A stretch of DNA of 59,640 bases from Pseudomonas defluvii (GCF_001695625.1 NZ_MBPN01000022.1:1-59640), one strand, 5' to 3'. Positions 8,597 through 17,979 are shown, numbered from the stretch's first letter. The notes: a model not told the origin generated them from the letters alone. Made by a program: numbers and translations.

Positions 8597-10021
8597 TCAG
8601 TGCGCCGAGGCGACGGTTTCGGCTTGCCAGCCTCCACCCAGTGCCTTGTAGATGGCGACGACACCGCTATAGAGTTCAACTTCCGCTTGGGCCTGGGCAT
8701 CTTCGGCGCTGAGCCGCTCACGCTCGGCATCCAGTAGCACCAGGTAATCCACCGTACCTTCGCGGTAGCGAATGGATGCCAGCTCGGCCGCCTTGCGGCT
8801 GGCCTCACTTTGGCGCAGCAGCGCAAGCAGGCGTTGCTGGCGCTTGCTGTAGTCGCTGAAGGCATTTTCCGACTCTTCCAGGGCGAGCAACACCTGCTGC
8901 TCGTAGCTGGCCAAGGCGCCTTCGGCTTCAGCATTGGCCCCGCGCAAGCGGGCTTTGACGCTGCCCAGGTCGAAGGCTGCCCAGGTAATGCTCGGGCCCA
9001 AGGCCCATGCCTGTGCTGCCGAGGAGCCCAGTTGGGAGCCGCGTGCGGCGGTGAAACCGAGAAAACCGCTCAGGCTGACCCGTGGGAACAGGTCTGCGGT
9101 TGCCACCCCGACATTCGCGGTCGCCGCCGCCAACTGGCGTTCGGCACTGCGTACGTCCGGGCGGCGCTTGAGCAGCTCGGCAGGATCACCAATCGGCAGC
9201 GCCTTGGCGATGGCGGGCAGTTGCGCCGGGGACAGGTCGACGCTCAAGGTGTCCGGACGCTGACCCAGCAGGGTGGCGATACGGTTACGTGCCCGTACCT
9301 GTTCTGCCTGCAATTGCGGCACCGTAGCTTCTACTGCGGCCAGACGCGCATCGGCACGCACCACATCCAGCTCATTGCCGACCCCGGCCTCGTTCAGGGT
9401 CTGCGTAATGGCCCTGGAGTCCTGCTGGGTTTTCAGGTTGGCCATGGCGATCTTTTCACGCAACTGGGCGCCACGCAGTTGGCCGTAGGCATCGACCAGC
9501 TCGGCGATCAGGCTGACCTGCAGCTGCTGCAAGTCGGCTTCGGCAGCGTCCTGTTGCGCCTCACTGGCTTCCAGTTGCCGCTGGATACGACCAAACAGAT
9601 CGAGCTCCCAGGCCATATCCAGGCCCAGGTCATAGCGCTCGCTGTTGACCCGATGGTCGCTCTGGCCTGGAATCTGGCCTTTACCCAGATCACTGCTGGC
9701 GCGGCTGGTCACGGTTGGCAGAGCATCGTTGCTGACGTCATCGCGGATCGCCCGCGCGGACTTCAGACGGGCGAACGCCACGCGCAGCTCACGGTTATCG
9801 GCCAGCGACTGAGCCACCAACTGGTTCAGCACCGGGTCATCGAACTGGCGCCACCAGGCTGCTTCAAAACGGTTGCGGTCGAAGGCTTTAGGCGCCCCCG
9901 GCTGGTCCGCTGCACTCAGGTGTGCCGCTGCGGTATCGGGTGCGCGGTAGTCTGGCCCGACCGCACAGGCGGCAAGGGCCAGCACCAGCAGGCTGGGCAT
10001 CAACAGTCTAACGTGGCTCAT
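8597..10021 (-). CDS. oprN: Outer-membrane channel lipoprotein of the MexEF pump
   Basis: The 474-residue protein is an OprM/TolC-family outer-membrane factor that forms the exit duct of a tripartite RND pump. The signal peptide ends in a lipobox, LALAAC, with Cys19 as the lipidated residue. Two OEP repeats follow, and the protein ends with the typical VAIYKALGGGWQ. The start codon overlaps the mexF stop by four bases (ATGA), so the two are translationally coupled. Its place as third gene after mexE and mexF identifies it as the OprN equivalent. Confidence 0.93.
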   Translation of the reverse strand: MSHVRLLMPSLLVLALAACAVGPDYRAPDTAAAHLSAADQPGAPKAFDRNRFEAAWWRQFDDPVLNQLVAQSLADNRELRVAFARLKSARAIRDDVSNDALPTVTSRASSDLGKGQIPGQSDHRVNSERYDLGLDMAWELDLFGRIQRQLEASEAQQDAAEADLQQLQVSLIAELVDAYGQLRGAQLREKIAMANLKTQQDSRAITQTLNEAGVGNELDVVRADARLAAVEATVPQLQAEQVRARNRIATLLGQRPDTLSVDLSPAQLPAIAKALPIGDPAELLKRRPDVRSAERQLAAATANVGVATADLFPRVSLSGFLGFTAARGSQLGSSAAQAWALGPSITWAAFDLGSVKARLRGANAEAEGALASYEQQVLLALEESENAFSDYSKRQQRLLALLRQSEASRKAAELASIRYREGTVDYLVLLDAERERLSAEDAQAQAEVELYSGVVAIYKALGGGWQAETVASAH

Positions 10022-13000
10022 GCGTGCTGCTCCCGCTGGGCAACCCGGGCCGCCTTGCGGGCCTGGCTGCGTTCGACATAACGACGGATCAAGACAAAGA
10101 ACACCGGGGTCAGCAACAGGCCGAAGAACGTTACCCCGATCATCCCGGAGAACACCGCGACACCCATGGCATGACGCATTTCAGCACCGGCACCGGAAGA
10201 GAACACCAGTGGTACGACACCCATGATGAAGGCGATCGAGGTCATCAGGATTGGCCGCAGACGCAGGCGGCAGGCTTCCAGTACCGCTGCCAGCGGGTCG
10301 AGGCCTTCTGCCTGCTTATCCTTGGCGAACTCGACGATCAGAATCGCGTTCTTGCAGGCCAGGCCCACCAACACGATCAGGCCGATCTGGGTGAAGATGT
10401 TGTTGTCGCCACCGGACAGGATCACCCCGGTAATGGCCGACAGCAGCGTCATGGGCACGATCAGGATCACGGCCAGTGGCAAGCTCCAGCTTTCGTACTG
10501 GGCTGCCAGCACCAGAAAGGCCAGCAGCACACAGAGCGGGAACACGAACAGCGCGGTGTTGCCGGCAAGGATCTGCTGGTAGGTCAGTTCGGTCCATTCG
10601 AAGGTCATGCCGTTGGGCAGTTCTTCCTTGAGCAGCTTCTCCATGGCTTTCTCGGCTTGCCCGGAGCTATAGCCTGGCGCTGCGGCACCGTTGATTTCGG
10701 CCGTGATAAAGCCGTTGTAGTGCATCACCCGGTCGGGGCCGGCGGTGTCGCTGACCTTGATGAAGGTCGCCAGCGGGATCATCTCGCCTTGGTTGTTGCG
10801 CACCTTCAACTGGCCGATCTGCTCGGCATCAAGGCGGAACTGCTGTTCAGCCTGGACGTTAACCTGATAGGTGCGGCCAAAACGGTTGAAGTCGTTGGTG
10901 TACAGCGAACCCAGGTAAATCTGCAGGGTGTCGAAGATGTCGTTGATCGCCACACCATGGGTCTTGGCTTTTTCGCGGTCGATAGCGGCATCGACCTGTG
11001 GCACGTTGACCTGGTAGCTGGTGAACAGCCCCGCCAGCTCCGGCACGCCCCGGCTCTTGGCGATAATGTTCTGGGTTTCCTTGTACAGCGCTTCATACCC
11101 CAGGTTGCCACGGTCCTCGATCTGCAGGCGGAAGCCGCCGATGGTACCCAGGCCCTGTACTGGCGGTGGGGGGAAGATCGCGATGTAGGCGTCCTGGATG
11201 TCCGCGAACTGGGCATTCAATGCGGCAGCGATGGCGCCGGCCGACTGGCTGGGGTCCTTGCGCTCATCGAAGGGCTTGAGCGGAGTGAACACGATGCCGC
11301 TGTTCGGGCTGTTGGTGAAACCGTTGATCGACAGGCCCGGGAAGGCGACCGAATCAGCAACGCCAGGCTGCTTGAGGGCAATCTCGCTCATCTTCTTGAT
11401 CACCGCTTCCGTACGGTCAAGGCTGGCCGCATCGGGCAACTGGGCGAAGGCCACCAGGTACTGCTTGTCCTGAGCCGGGACGAAACCAGTCGGCGTCGAG
11501 GTAAAGCCCAGCCAAGTCATGACCATCAGCCCGCCGTAGACGAACAGGGCAATGCCGCTGCTGCGGATAACCCGTCCTACGGTGCCCACGTAGCTGTGGC
11601 TGGCGCGCTCGAAGAAACGGTTGAACGGGGCGAACAACCAGCCGCCCAGCAGGCGCTCAAGGGCCTTGGAGAAACGGTCCTTGGGTGCATGGTGGTCTTT
11701 GAGCAGCACCGCTGCCAAGGCTGGCGACAAGGTCAGCGAGTTGAAGGCCGAGATCACGGTGGAAATGGCGATGGTCAGGGCGAACTGCTTGTAGAACTGC
11801 CCGGTGAGGCCGGAAATGAACGCCGCCGGTACGAACACCGCGCACAGCACCAGTGCCGTGGCGATGATGGGCCCGGTCACTTCGCCCATGGCGCGCTTGG
11901 TGGCTTCCAGCGGGGTGAGGCCAAGGCCAATGTTGCGTTCGACGTTCTCCACCACGACGATGGCGTCGTCGACCACGATCCCGATGGCCAGCACCAGGCC
12001 GAACAGCGACAGCGCGTTGAGCGAGAAGCCGAACAGGTGCATCACCGCAAAGGTACCGATCAGCGAAACCGGCACTGCCACCAGCGGAATAATCGAGGCG
12101 CGCCAGGTCTGCAGGAACAGGATGACGACCAGTACCACCAGGATCAGCGCTTCAAACAAGGTATGGACGACCGCTTCGATGGAGCCACGGACGAACACGG
12201 TCGGGTCATAGACGATGCTGTAGTCCATGCCTTCAGGGAAGTTCTGCTTCAGCTCGTTCATCTTGGCCCGCACTTCATCGGAGATCTCGATGGCGTTCGA
12301 ACCTGGACGCTGGAAGATCGGGATGGCGACGGCGGGTTGGTTGTTCAACAGCGAGCGCAGCGCGTACTGGCTTGAACCGAGCTCGACCCGGGCGATGTCT
12401 TTCAGGCGAGTGATTTCACCGTCGGCACCGGAACGGATGATGATGTTCTCGAACTCTTCTTCGCTGACCAGACGGCCTTGGGTGTTGACCGACAGCTGGA
12501 AGCTGGTGGTGCCCGGTGCGGGTGGCGCACCCAGTTGCCCTGCGGCAACCTGACGGTTTTGCTCACGGATTGCGGCCACCACATCGCTGGCGGTCAGGTT
12601 GCGCGATGCGGTCTTGTTCGGGTCGAGCCAGACCCGCAGCGAATAGTCGCCCATGCCGAACAACTGCACGTCGCCGACACCGCCCAGGCGTGCCAGCTCG
12701 TCCTTGATGTTGAGGATCGCGTAGTTGGACAGGTAGAGCATGTCATAGCGGTTATCCGGCGAGGTCAAGTGCACGACCATGGTCAGGTCGGGCGAGGCCT
12801 TGTCGACGGTAATGCCGATCCGCGTCACTTCTTCGGGCAGTTTCGGCTGGGTTCGGGTCACGCGGTTCTGCACCTGCACTTGCGCGTTGTCCAGGTCGGT
12901 GCCCAGGGCGAAAGTGATGGTCAGCATCAGCTTGCCGTCGGCGGTGGACTGCGAGGACATGTACAGCATGTTCTCCACGCCGGTGATGGCCTGCTCCAGT

Positions 13001-13197
13001 GGCGCGGCGACGGTTTCACCAATGACCTTGGGGTTGGCGCCCGGGAAGTTCGCGCGCACTACCACCGTCGGTGGTACCACTTCCGGGTACTCGCTGATCG
13101 GCAGCTGGAACAGCGAAATGCTGCCAGCGATCAAGATCAGCAGTGACAGCACTGCGGCGAAGATCGGCCGAGTGATAAAAAACTTGGAAAAATTCAT
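10018..13197 (-). CDS. mexF: RND inner-membrane multidrug pump MexF
   Basis: The 1059-residue proton-driven transporter is of the HAE-1 type with 12 TM helices. It begins MNFSKFFITRPIFAAVLS and is close to P. aeruginosa MexF over its length (recalled comparison, no alignment run). The TM4 proton-relay motif GIVVDDAIVVVEN is intact, as are TM10-11 elements such as GLACKNAILIVEFAK. In P. aeruginosa MexEF-OprN exports chloramphenicol, fluoroquinolones, trimethoprim and quorum-sensing precursors. Twelve bases separate it from mexE upstream, and it overlaps oprN downstream. Confidence 0.97.
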   Translation of the reverse strand: MNFSKFFITRPIFAAVLSLLILIAGSISLFQLPISEYPEVVPPTVVVRANFPGANPKVIGETVAAPLEQAITGVENMLYMSSQSTADGKLMLTITFALGTDLDNAQVQVQNRVTRTQPKLPEEVTRIGITVDKASPDLTMVVHLTSPDNRYDMLYLSNYAILNIKDELARLGGVGDVQLFGMGDYSLRVWLDPNKTASRNLTASDVVAAIREQNRQVAAGQLGAPPAPGTTSFQLSVNTQGRLVSEEEFENIIIRSGADGEITRLKDIARVELGSSQYALRSLLNNQPAVAIPIFQRPGSNAIEISDEVRAKMNELKQNFPEGMDYSIVYDPTVFVRGSIEAVVHTLFEALILVVLVVILFLQTWRASIIPLVAVPVSLIGTFAVMHLFGFSLNALSLFGLVLAIGIVVDDAIVVVENVERNIGLGLTPLEATKRAMGEVTGPIIATALVLCAVFVPAAFISGLTGQFYKQFALTIAISTVISAFNSLTLSPALAAVLLKDHHAPKDRFSKALERLLGGWLFAPFNRFFERASHSYVGTVGRVIRSSGIALFVYGGLMVMTWLGFTSTPTGFVPAQDKQYLVAFAQLPDAASLDRTEAVIKKMSEIALKQPGVADSVAFPGLSINGFTNSPNSGIVFTPLKPFDERKDPSQSAGAIAAALNAQFADIQDAYIAIFPPPPVQGLGTIGGFRLQIEDRGNLGYEALYKETQNIIAKSRGVPELAGLFTSYQVNVPQVDAAIDREKAKTHGVAINDIFDTLQIYLGSLYTNDFNRFGRTYQVNVQAEQQFRLDAEQIGQLKVRNNQGEMIPLATFIKVSDTAGPDRVMHYNGFITAEINGAAAPGYSSGQAEKAMEKLLKEELPNGMTFEWTELTYQQILAGNTALFVFPLCVLLAFLVLAAQYESWSLPLAVILIVPMTLLSAITGVILSGGDNNIFTQIGLIVLVGLACKNAILIVEFAKDKQAEGLDPLAAVLEACRLRLRPILMTSIAFIMGVVPLVFSSGAGAEMRHAMGVAVFSGMIGVTFFGLLLTPVFFVLIRRYVERSQARKAARVAQREQHA

Positions 13198-13209
13198 CGG
13201 TGGTGTCCC

Positions 13210-14451
13210 TTAACCGCGTGGTGCCTGGTTACTGGCGAGCTTGACCGTGGTGTTGCCCATCGGTTTGCCCTGAGTGCTGGCTTCAAGTGCCTGACGTTGC
13301 CGGGCGAGGGCGGCCAAGGTCGCTTCGCTGGCCATCGGTGTGTCCTGCGGGGTGACTGGCGCGCCAGGGCGAACCCGCTGCAGGCCCTTGACCACGATGC
13401 GCTCGTCCTTGTTCAGACCGCTACGAACGATGCGCAGGCCTTCCAGCTTCGGCCCCAGTTCGACCGCGCGATAATCGGCCTTGTTGTCCTTGTCCATCAC
13501 CAGCACGAACTTCTTGCCCAAGTCGGTACCGACGGCTTCGTCGTTGATCAACACCGCAGAGTAAGTGGCACTGCCGACCAGCTTCAGGCGAGCATACAGC
13601 CCGGGGGTGAACTGCCCGTCGCGGTTGTCGAACACGGCACGGCCGCGGATGGTGCCGGTCTTGGGGTTCACCTGGTTGTCGACGAAGTTCATCTGCCCCA
13701 GGTGTGGGTTGCCCTGTTCGTTGGACAGGCCGAGGTACACCGGGGTGCTCTGGCCACGCTGACCGTCGCGGGCCAATTGGCTGTATTTGAGGTAGACCCG
13801 CTCGTCGGCATCGAAGTAGGCATACACCTTGTCGGTGGAGACCACACTGGTCAGCGGCGTGACATCGGCGCTGACAATGTTGCCTGCGGTGTACTGGGCG
13901 CGGCTGACGCGACCGCTGATGGGGGCGGTGACGCGGGTGAAACTCAGGTTCAGCCGGGCCAGGTCCAGTTGTGCCTGAATCGCCGCGACGCCGGCGCGTG
14001 CTTCTGCAGCGGCGCTGGTGCGCGACTCGGCCAGCTCGGCGGAAATCGCATTGCCGCTGCGCAGGCGCTCGCCACGTTCGGCTTCGTTGGCGCTGCGGGT
14101 GGCGGTGGCACGGGCTTGCTGCAGTTGTGCCTCAAGGCGGCGGACTTCGGCCTGGAACGGGCGCGGGTCGATCTGGAACAGCAGGTCGCCTTTCTTCACC
14201 TGAGCGCCTTCGGTAAAGGCCACCTGATCGATCTGCCCGGAGACGCGAGGCCGAACCTCTACGGTTTCCGGCGCTTCCAGCCGGCCGGTGAACTCGTCCC
14301 ATTCATTGACAGGCTGCTCCAGCACCTTGGCCACACTGACCGTGGGCGCACTGGGTGCCTGTACGGCTTCAGGGGTACGGCCGCAGGCACTCATGACCAG
14401 AAGTGCCAAAGCGGCGAGGGGATAACGCAAGGGTTTGAGTGTCTGCTCCAT
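13210..14451 (-). CDS. mexE: Periplasmic adaptor lipoprotein MexE
   Basis: This 413-residue membrane-fusion protein links MexF to OprN. The N-terminal signal has lipobox VMSAC with Cys23. Domains in order: lipoyl/biotinyl half (VSGQIDQVAFTEGAQVKKGD), alpha-helical hairpin (about 100-165, Ala/Glu/Arg rich), second lipoyl half (ISGRVSRAQYTAGNIV), beta-barrel and membrane-proximal domain. It is the first gene of the operon. Upstream lies a 174-bp gap with two nod-box-like sites. No mexT is adjacent; the nearest LysR gene (15485) is beyond the SDR gene. Confidence 0.95.
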   Translation of the reverse strand: MEQTLKPLRYPLAALALLVMSACGRTPEAVQAPSAPTVSVAKVLEQPVNEWDEFTGRLEAPETVEVRPRVSGQIDQVAFTEGAQVKKGDLLFQIDPRPFQAEVRRLEAQLQQARATATRSANEAERGERLRSGNAISAELAESRTSAAAEARAGVAAIQAQLDLARLNLSFTRVTAPISGRVSRAQYTAGNIVSADVTPLTSVVSTDKVYAYFDADERVYLKYSQLARDGQRGQSTPVYLGLSNEQGNPHLGQMNFVDNQVNPKTGTIRGRAVFDNRDGQFTPGLYARLKLVGSATYSAVLINDEAVGTDLGKKFVLVMDKDNKADYRAVELGPKLEGLRIVRSGLNKDERIVVKGLQRVRPGAPVTPQDTPMASEATLAALARQRQALEASTQGKPMGNTTVKLASNQAPRG

Positions 14452-14535
14452 GGAGAGAATCCGCCAATTATTGAAAGTGGGCGAATTCTGCGTGCTAGAG
14501 CGGTCAACAACGAATCGAACGAGGCGAAGGTAACT

Positions 14536-14586
14536 ATCACTGGGAATGATGGATGGTGTTGGATCCCTATCATCAGTATCAGCGAT
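14536..14586. promoter_or_regulatory. Two nod-box-like LysR sites upstream of mexE
   Basis: Two copies of ATC-N9-GAT lie 36 bp apart at 14536-14550 (ATCA-N7-TGAT, a symmetrical T-N11-A LysR motif) and 14572-14586. They are 85-135 bp before the mexE ATG. In P. aeruginosa the LysR activator MexT binds nod-box-type sites at the mexE promoter. A MexT-like protein encoded elsewhere, or the LysR at 15485, could be the ligand. Confidence 0.6.
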
Positions 14587-14625
14587 AGGCGTCGCCTGGC
14601 CCGTCCAGGGGCGCGTGGTTGGGCA

Positions 14626-15360
14626 TCAGGCCTGCTGGCGGGTCGCTGCCAGAACGATCTCGCGGATGCACACGCCTTGGGGCTGGCCATAGGCGTAGTC
14701 GATGGCATTGGCGACGTCGTCGGCCGAGAGCACCACGCCACCCATGTCCTGTTTCCAAGCGTGGTAACCGGTCTTTATGGTTTCCTCGGTGGTGTGGCTG
14801 AGCAGTTCGGTTTCCACCGCGCCTGGCTCAATGGTGATGACCCGGACGTTGTGGGGGGCCAACTCTTCACGCAGGTTTTCCGAAAGGCCTGTGACGGCGA
14901 ACTTGGTGCCGACGTAGGCCACGTGGTTGGAGAAGGTTTTGCGCCCGGCGACGGAGCTGACATTGATGATGGTGCCGTGTTTACGCTCTACCATGCCACG
15001 GGCTACGGCGAGGATGCCGTTGAGCAGGCCACGTACGTTGATGTCCAGCATCTGGTCCCATTCCGATGGGTCCTGTCGGGTGATATCGCCCAGCAGCATG
15101 ACTCCGGCATTGTTGATGATGGCATCCACCGGGCCGAACTGTTGCTCGGCCTGGGCGACCGCGTCGAGCAACGCGGCGCGGTGGGTTACATCCACTGATA
15201 CCGCCAGGGTGTCAGGCAGGTTCAGTGCCAGCATGGGTTCCAGGCGACGAGCCAGCAGTAACAGCGGGTGTCCACGACGGGAGAGCAGTCGGGCGGTGGC
15301 TTGGCCAATACCGGAACTGGCGCCGGTGATGACAATGAGGGGCTTGCCGGTAGTCGTCAT
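14626..15360 (-). CDS. Short-chain dehydrogenase/reductase
   Basis: A classical SDR of 244 residues from the ATG at 15360, which has AGGAG eight bases upstream; a longer open frame reaching 15462 has no comparable signal. Visible motifs: cofactor loop TGASSGIG (12-19), NNAG (83-86), and the catalytic Ser-Tyr-Lys set with Ser135/136, Y149-V-G-T-K153. An Arg pair after beta-2 (ARRLE) suggests NADP(H). The substrate is unknown. The gene is divergent from a LysR regulator with a perfect palindrome between them. The mexE operon begins 174 bp downstream on the same strand. Confidence 0.9.
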   Translation of the reverse strand: MTTTGKPLIVITGASSGIGQATARLLSRRGHPLLLLARRLEPMLALNLPDTLAVSVDVTHRAALLDAVAQAEQQFGPVDAIINNAGVMLLGDITRQDPSEWDQMLDINVRGLLNGILAVARGMVERKHGTIINVSSVAGRKTFSNHVAYVGTKFAVTGLSENLREELAPHNVRVITIEPGAVETELLSHTTEETIKTGYHAWKQDMGGVVLSADDVANAIDYAYGQPQGVCIREIVLAATRQQA

Positions 15361-15413
15361 GAAAGGTGCTCCTGGGATCGAAATATTTGATGGCTTGAAG
15401 TGGGCAAAACTAT

Positions 15414-15433
15414 AGGCTTTCTCTTGAAAGCCT
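15414..15433. promoter_or_regulatory. Perfect palindrome between the SDR and LysR genes
   Basis: AGGCTTTC and GAAAGCCT, eight-base arms separated by four bases, occupy the middle of the 124-bp divergent promoter region (15361-15484). Such a site is where a LysR regulator would act on its neighbour and on itself. Binding is inferred from position and symmetry. Confidence 0.55.
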
Positions 15434-15484
15434 GAAAAATGGATTATTCTTCTTCCTGCCATCGGTTTTTGTTATGGGTAAGCA

Positions 15485-16300
15485 ATGGACTACCGCCAGC
15501 TTCGCGCTTTTATCGCCGTTTTTGAGGCGCGCAACATCACGGTTGCTGCGCAGCGTATCCACCTCAGCCAGCCGGCACTTTCCGCGAGCATCAAGCTGTT
15601 GGAAGAAGCCTTGGGTACCCCATTGTTTGTGCGCCAGGCGCGTGGGGTGGAGGTCACCGAAGATGCTCGCGCGCTTTACCCGCAGGCCAGACGCATGGTG
15701 GCGGATGTCGACAGTCTGGCCCGACAATTTCGAGAAAAGCGTCACCGTGTGCTGCTGCAGGTCGGCGTGGAGCAGGACATAGCCCGGTGTTACGTTCAGG
15801 CGCTGATTCGCGGCGCGAGTCAACTCGTTCCCGGCGTGTTACTGGGGCTATTGGAGGGCTGTGAAGGAGATGCTCGGCTGGCGAGCGAGGAACTGCGTTG
15901 TGAAGACGAACTGTTCTTGCCGTTGTGGAGCGAGCCTTATGTGCTGGCGCTGCCTATGGACTTCAGCCTGGCGGAAGGTGAGTCGACCGTCGACCCTGCA
16001 CTGGAGCAGGCAGCCTGGATCACATGCCCAGGCCATGCCAGTCATCAGCGCTTGCTGCCCTTGTATGGCGCGGGCGCCATCACGCCTGAAGCCCAGGCCG
16101 GTTCCTTCAGGCTGGCACTGGCCTTGGTCGCTGCCGGTCAGGGCATCGCGGTGGTACCAAAGTCCTTGGCCGAAGAGCAGCCTGAAGTTCTCGTACGGTC
16201 ATTGCCCATGCTTGATCTCAAACGCCGCATTGGCCTGTGCTATTCGGCCCAGGCACTGGACAACCCGGCGTTGGTGCAACTGCGTGACGCCATGCGTTGA
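15485..16300 (+). CDS. LysR-family transcriptional regulator
   Basis: This 271-residue regulator is slightly shorter than the usual 290-310. The N-terminal winged helix-turn-helix is clear: NITVAAQRIHLSQPALSASIKLLEEALG, then PLFVRQARGVEVTEDA. The effector domain (about 90-265) is recognisable (EPYVLALP, ALVAAGQGIAVVP) but seems to lack a stretch around residues 120-130, where the protein passes directly from DARLASEEL to the mid-domain. It probably regulates the divergent SDR gene. It is not an obvious MexT. Confidence 0.9.
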   Translation: MDYRQLRAFIAVFEARNITVAAQRIHLSQPALSASIKLLEEALGTPLFVRQARGVEVTEDARALYPQARRMVADVDSLARQFREKRHRVLLQVGVEQDIARCYVQALIRGASQLVPGVLLGLLEGCEGDARLASEELRCEDELFLPLWSEPYVLALPMDFSLAEGESTVDPALEQAAWITCPGHASHQRLLPLYGAGAITPEAQAGSFRLALALVAAGQGIAVVPKSLAEEQPEVLVRSLPMLDLKRRIGLCYSAQALDNPALVQLRDAMR

Positions 16301-16371
16301 CCCCCGGCGTGAATCTGTAATTCGACCGTGCTGTCGACCTTGAGCTTGCAAAATCAAGGAGGAGGCAATCT

Positions 16372-17011
16372 TCAGCAGCGGCCAGCGGTGATGACGACGC
16401 ACTGCTTGCCCGTCTTTGGCGATACGTAGGTCATCGGGCCACTTTGGCTGCCCATCGGCATGCCTACCGATTTCGGCTGGGTCAGCGAGTAAGGCTCGTT
16501 CGGGATGTTGGCCGCCTTGACCGGAACTTCTTCAACCTTGGTTAGCGGCTGGCCAGTGTTGCGGTCCAGCACATAGATCTGGCCGGCTTTGGTGCCGATC
16601 ACAACGGCGGGGACTTTGCCGCCGTCAGCCTTGGTGAAATCGATCAGGCTTGGTTGCATCGGCAGGTCGAATGCCCAGCTCATATCAGGGGCGCCGAGGA
16701 CAGCTGGTAATAGGCTTTAGGCACATTGCCCAGACCGACCTTCAGTTCAACCTGTCCATTTTTGCCGAAGCCTTGGCAGTACTCGCAGGTGTCGGGGTCC
16801 AGTGCAATGAGGTTGTTGTGCGGGGTGCAGATGAATACCCTGTCGCCAACCTGCAACGGCGTCATTTGGTCTTCGGCGCCATTGCCATCACTGATGGCCA
16901 TGGCGCCAATGTGGTAGGTCCAGGCTGGCGCCAGCTTCGAAACGTTGTCACGGTTGATCTGGTCCAGCACTACGAAGCGACCACCCCAGACCTTGCCCTC
17001 CAGCAATTTAG
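16372..17011 (-). pseudogene. Remnant of a membrane PQQ-dependent glucose/quinate-type dehydrogenase
   Basis: Two minus-strand frames read as non-contiguous pieces of one family. Upstream piece (about 17011-16680): VVLDQINRDNVSKLAPAW, then EDQMTPLQVGDRVFICTPHN, then an abrupt join LDPDTCEYCQGFG where a cofactor-domain segment is missing, and AYYQLSSAPLI followed by a stop. Downstream piece (16683-16372, another frame): FDLPMQPSLIDF, KVPAVVIGTKAGQIYVLDR, SVGMPMGSQ, then a jump to the C-terminal region PMTYVSPKTGKQ. The five N-terminal TM helices and most of the beta-propeller are gone. These enzymes (Gcd, QuiA) normally have about 800 residues. The piece ends next to the AraC gene promoter. 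Confidence 0.82.
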
Positions 17012-17046
17012 ATAATATGTTAATAAAAATAGATCCTGGAGGCGCC

Positions 17047-17979
17047 ATGTTCCTGTCATCAAGCGAGCAGATCGGATTCGAACGCTGGTGCCAGTCCCTA
17101 CGCAGCATCTGCGGCAATTTCAGCACGCTGCCTTCTAGCCTTACCCGGCATTTCATCGGCGAAATCCACAGCCAGGCGATTGGGGCGCTGGATACGGCGC
17201 ATATCCGTACTAATGCCCGTTTGATCAGTCGTGAGCGTATCGGTATCGACAGTGATGACAGTCACTGCTTCCTCATCTATCAGCGCAGCGGCCGCCAGCG
17301 GATCCGTCAGGCCGGGGTGGAGGTGGAGTTGGGGCCGGAGGACATTGCACTGGTGGACTCGGCGAGGCTGTTCGAAATCGAGCCGCTGGGGTTGGTGGAG
17401 AACGTCTCGGTGCATCTGCCCCGGGACATCGTCACCTGCAAATTCAAGGGCGATAACCTGTTCGGCAAACTGTCGCGCAATAACGTTTCCAGTCGCATGG
17501 TACGTTCGCTGGTGCAGTCGATCGGCATGCTTGGCGACGGTGCCGCCAGTGGTGACGATGGACAGGCGATCCAGAGTGCGCTGGTCAGCCTGGTGCTGCC
17601 GGCGATGTCCGGCCAGGCGCAAGGGCAGGAGCATCCGCTGGAAAGCAGTAATCTGTATTTGACTGCGCTGCGCCTGGTGGATGAGTCTTTGCATGATGTC
17701 GATCTGGGCCCGGCCTATCTCGCCGATCAGTTGCACACGTCTGTGCGCAGCCTTTATCGCCTGTTTGAAGAGCACGGTGAAAGCGTGTCGCGCTACATAC
17801 TCCGAACCCGCCTGAGTAAAGTGGCCCATGACCTGTGCAGCCCGCCATTGCGCAGTCAGTCAATCACCCAGATTGCCTTCAAGTGGGGCTTTGTCGATGT
17901 TGCCCATTTCAGCCGGGCGTTCAAGCGTCAGTTCGAAGTCTCGCCCCGTGATTACCGGGCGCATGCGTTCCAGAAGTAA
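17047..17979 (+). CDS. AraC-family regulator (FeaR-like)
   Basis: The 310-residue protein has an N-terminal AraC-binding-like domain (about 1-190, with RTNARLISRERIGID and FLIYQRSGRQRIRQ) and a C-terminal double helix-turn-helix (about 210-308, LADQLHTSVRSLYRLFEEHG and ITQIAFKWGFVDVAHFSRAFKRQF). I chose ATG 17047 because GGAGG stands five bases upstream; the frame is open further upstream but runs into the pseudogene. FeaR-like regulators control amine and alcohol oxidation, and the next genes on the strand encode a PQQ alcohol dehydrogenase and its envelope partners. Control of those genes is likely but inferred. Confidence 0.9.
   Translation: MFLSSSEQIGFERWCQSLRSICGNFSTLPSSLTRHFIGEIHSQAIGALDTAHIRTNARLISRERIGIDSDDSHCFLIYQRSGRQRIRQAGVEVELGPEDIALVDSARLFEIEPLGLVENVSVHLPRDIVTCKFKGDNLFGKLSRNNVSSRMVRSLVQSIGMLGDGAASGDDGQAIQSALVSLVLPAMSGQAQGQEHPLESSNLYLTALRLVDESLHDVDLGPAYLADQLHTSVRSLYRLFEEHGESVSRYILRTRLSKVAHDLCSPPLRSQSITQIAFKWGFVDVAHFSRAFKRQFEVSPRDYRAHAFQK

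Noticed and set aside
10024..12375. 783-residue open frame on the plus strand opposite mexF
   Set aside because: It is the antisense shadow of a highly conserved RND gene in GC-rich DNA; the His/Gln/Asp-rich translation has no domain.
13297..15198. 633-residue plus-strand frame across mexE and the SDR gene
   Set aside because: It spans two minus-strand genes and the promoter between them, and reads as low-complexity antisense sequence.
16945..17046. N-terminal extension of the AraC gene
   Set aside because: The extra residues translate pseudogene DNA in another direction; the ATG at 17047 has a strong GGAGG.
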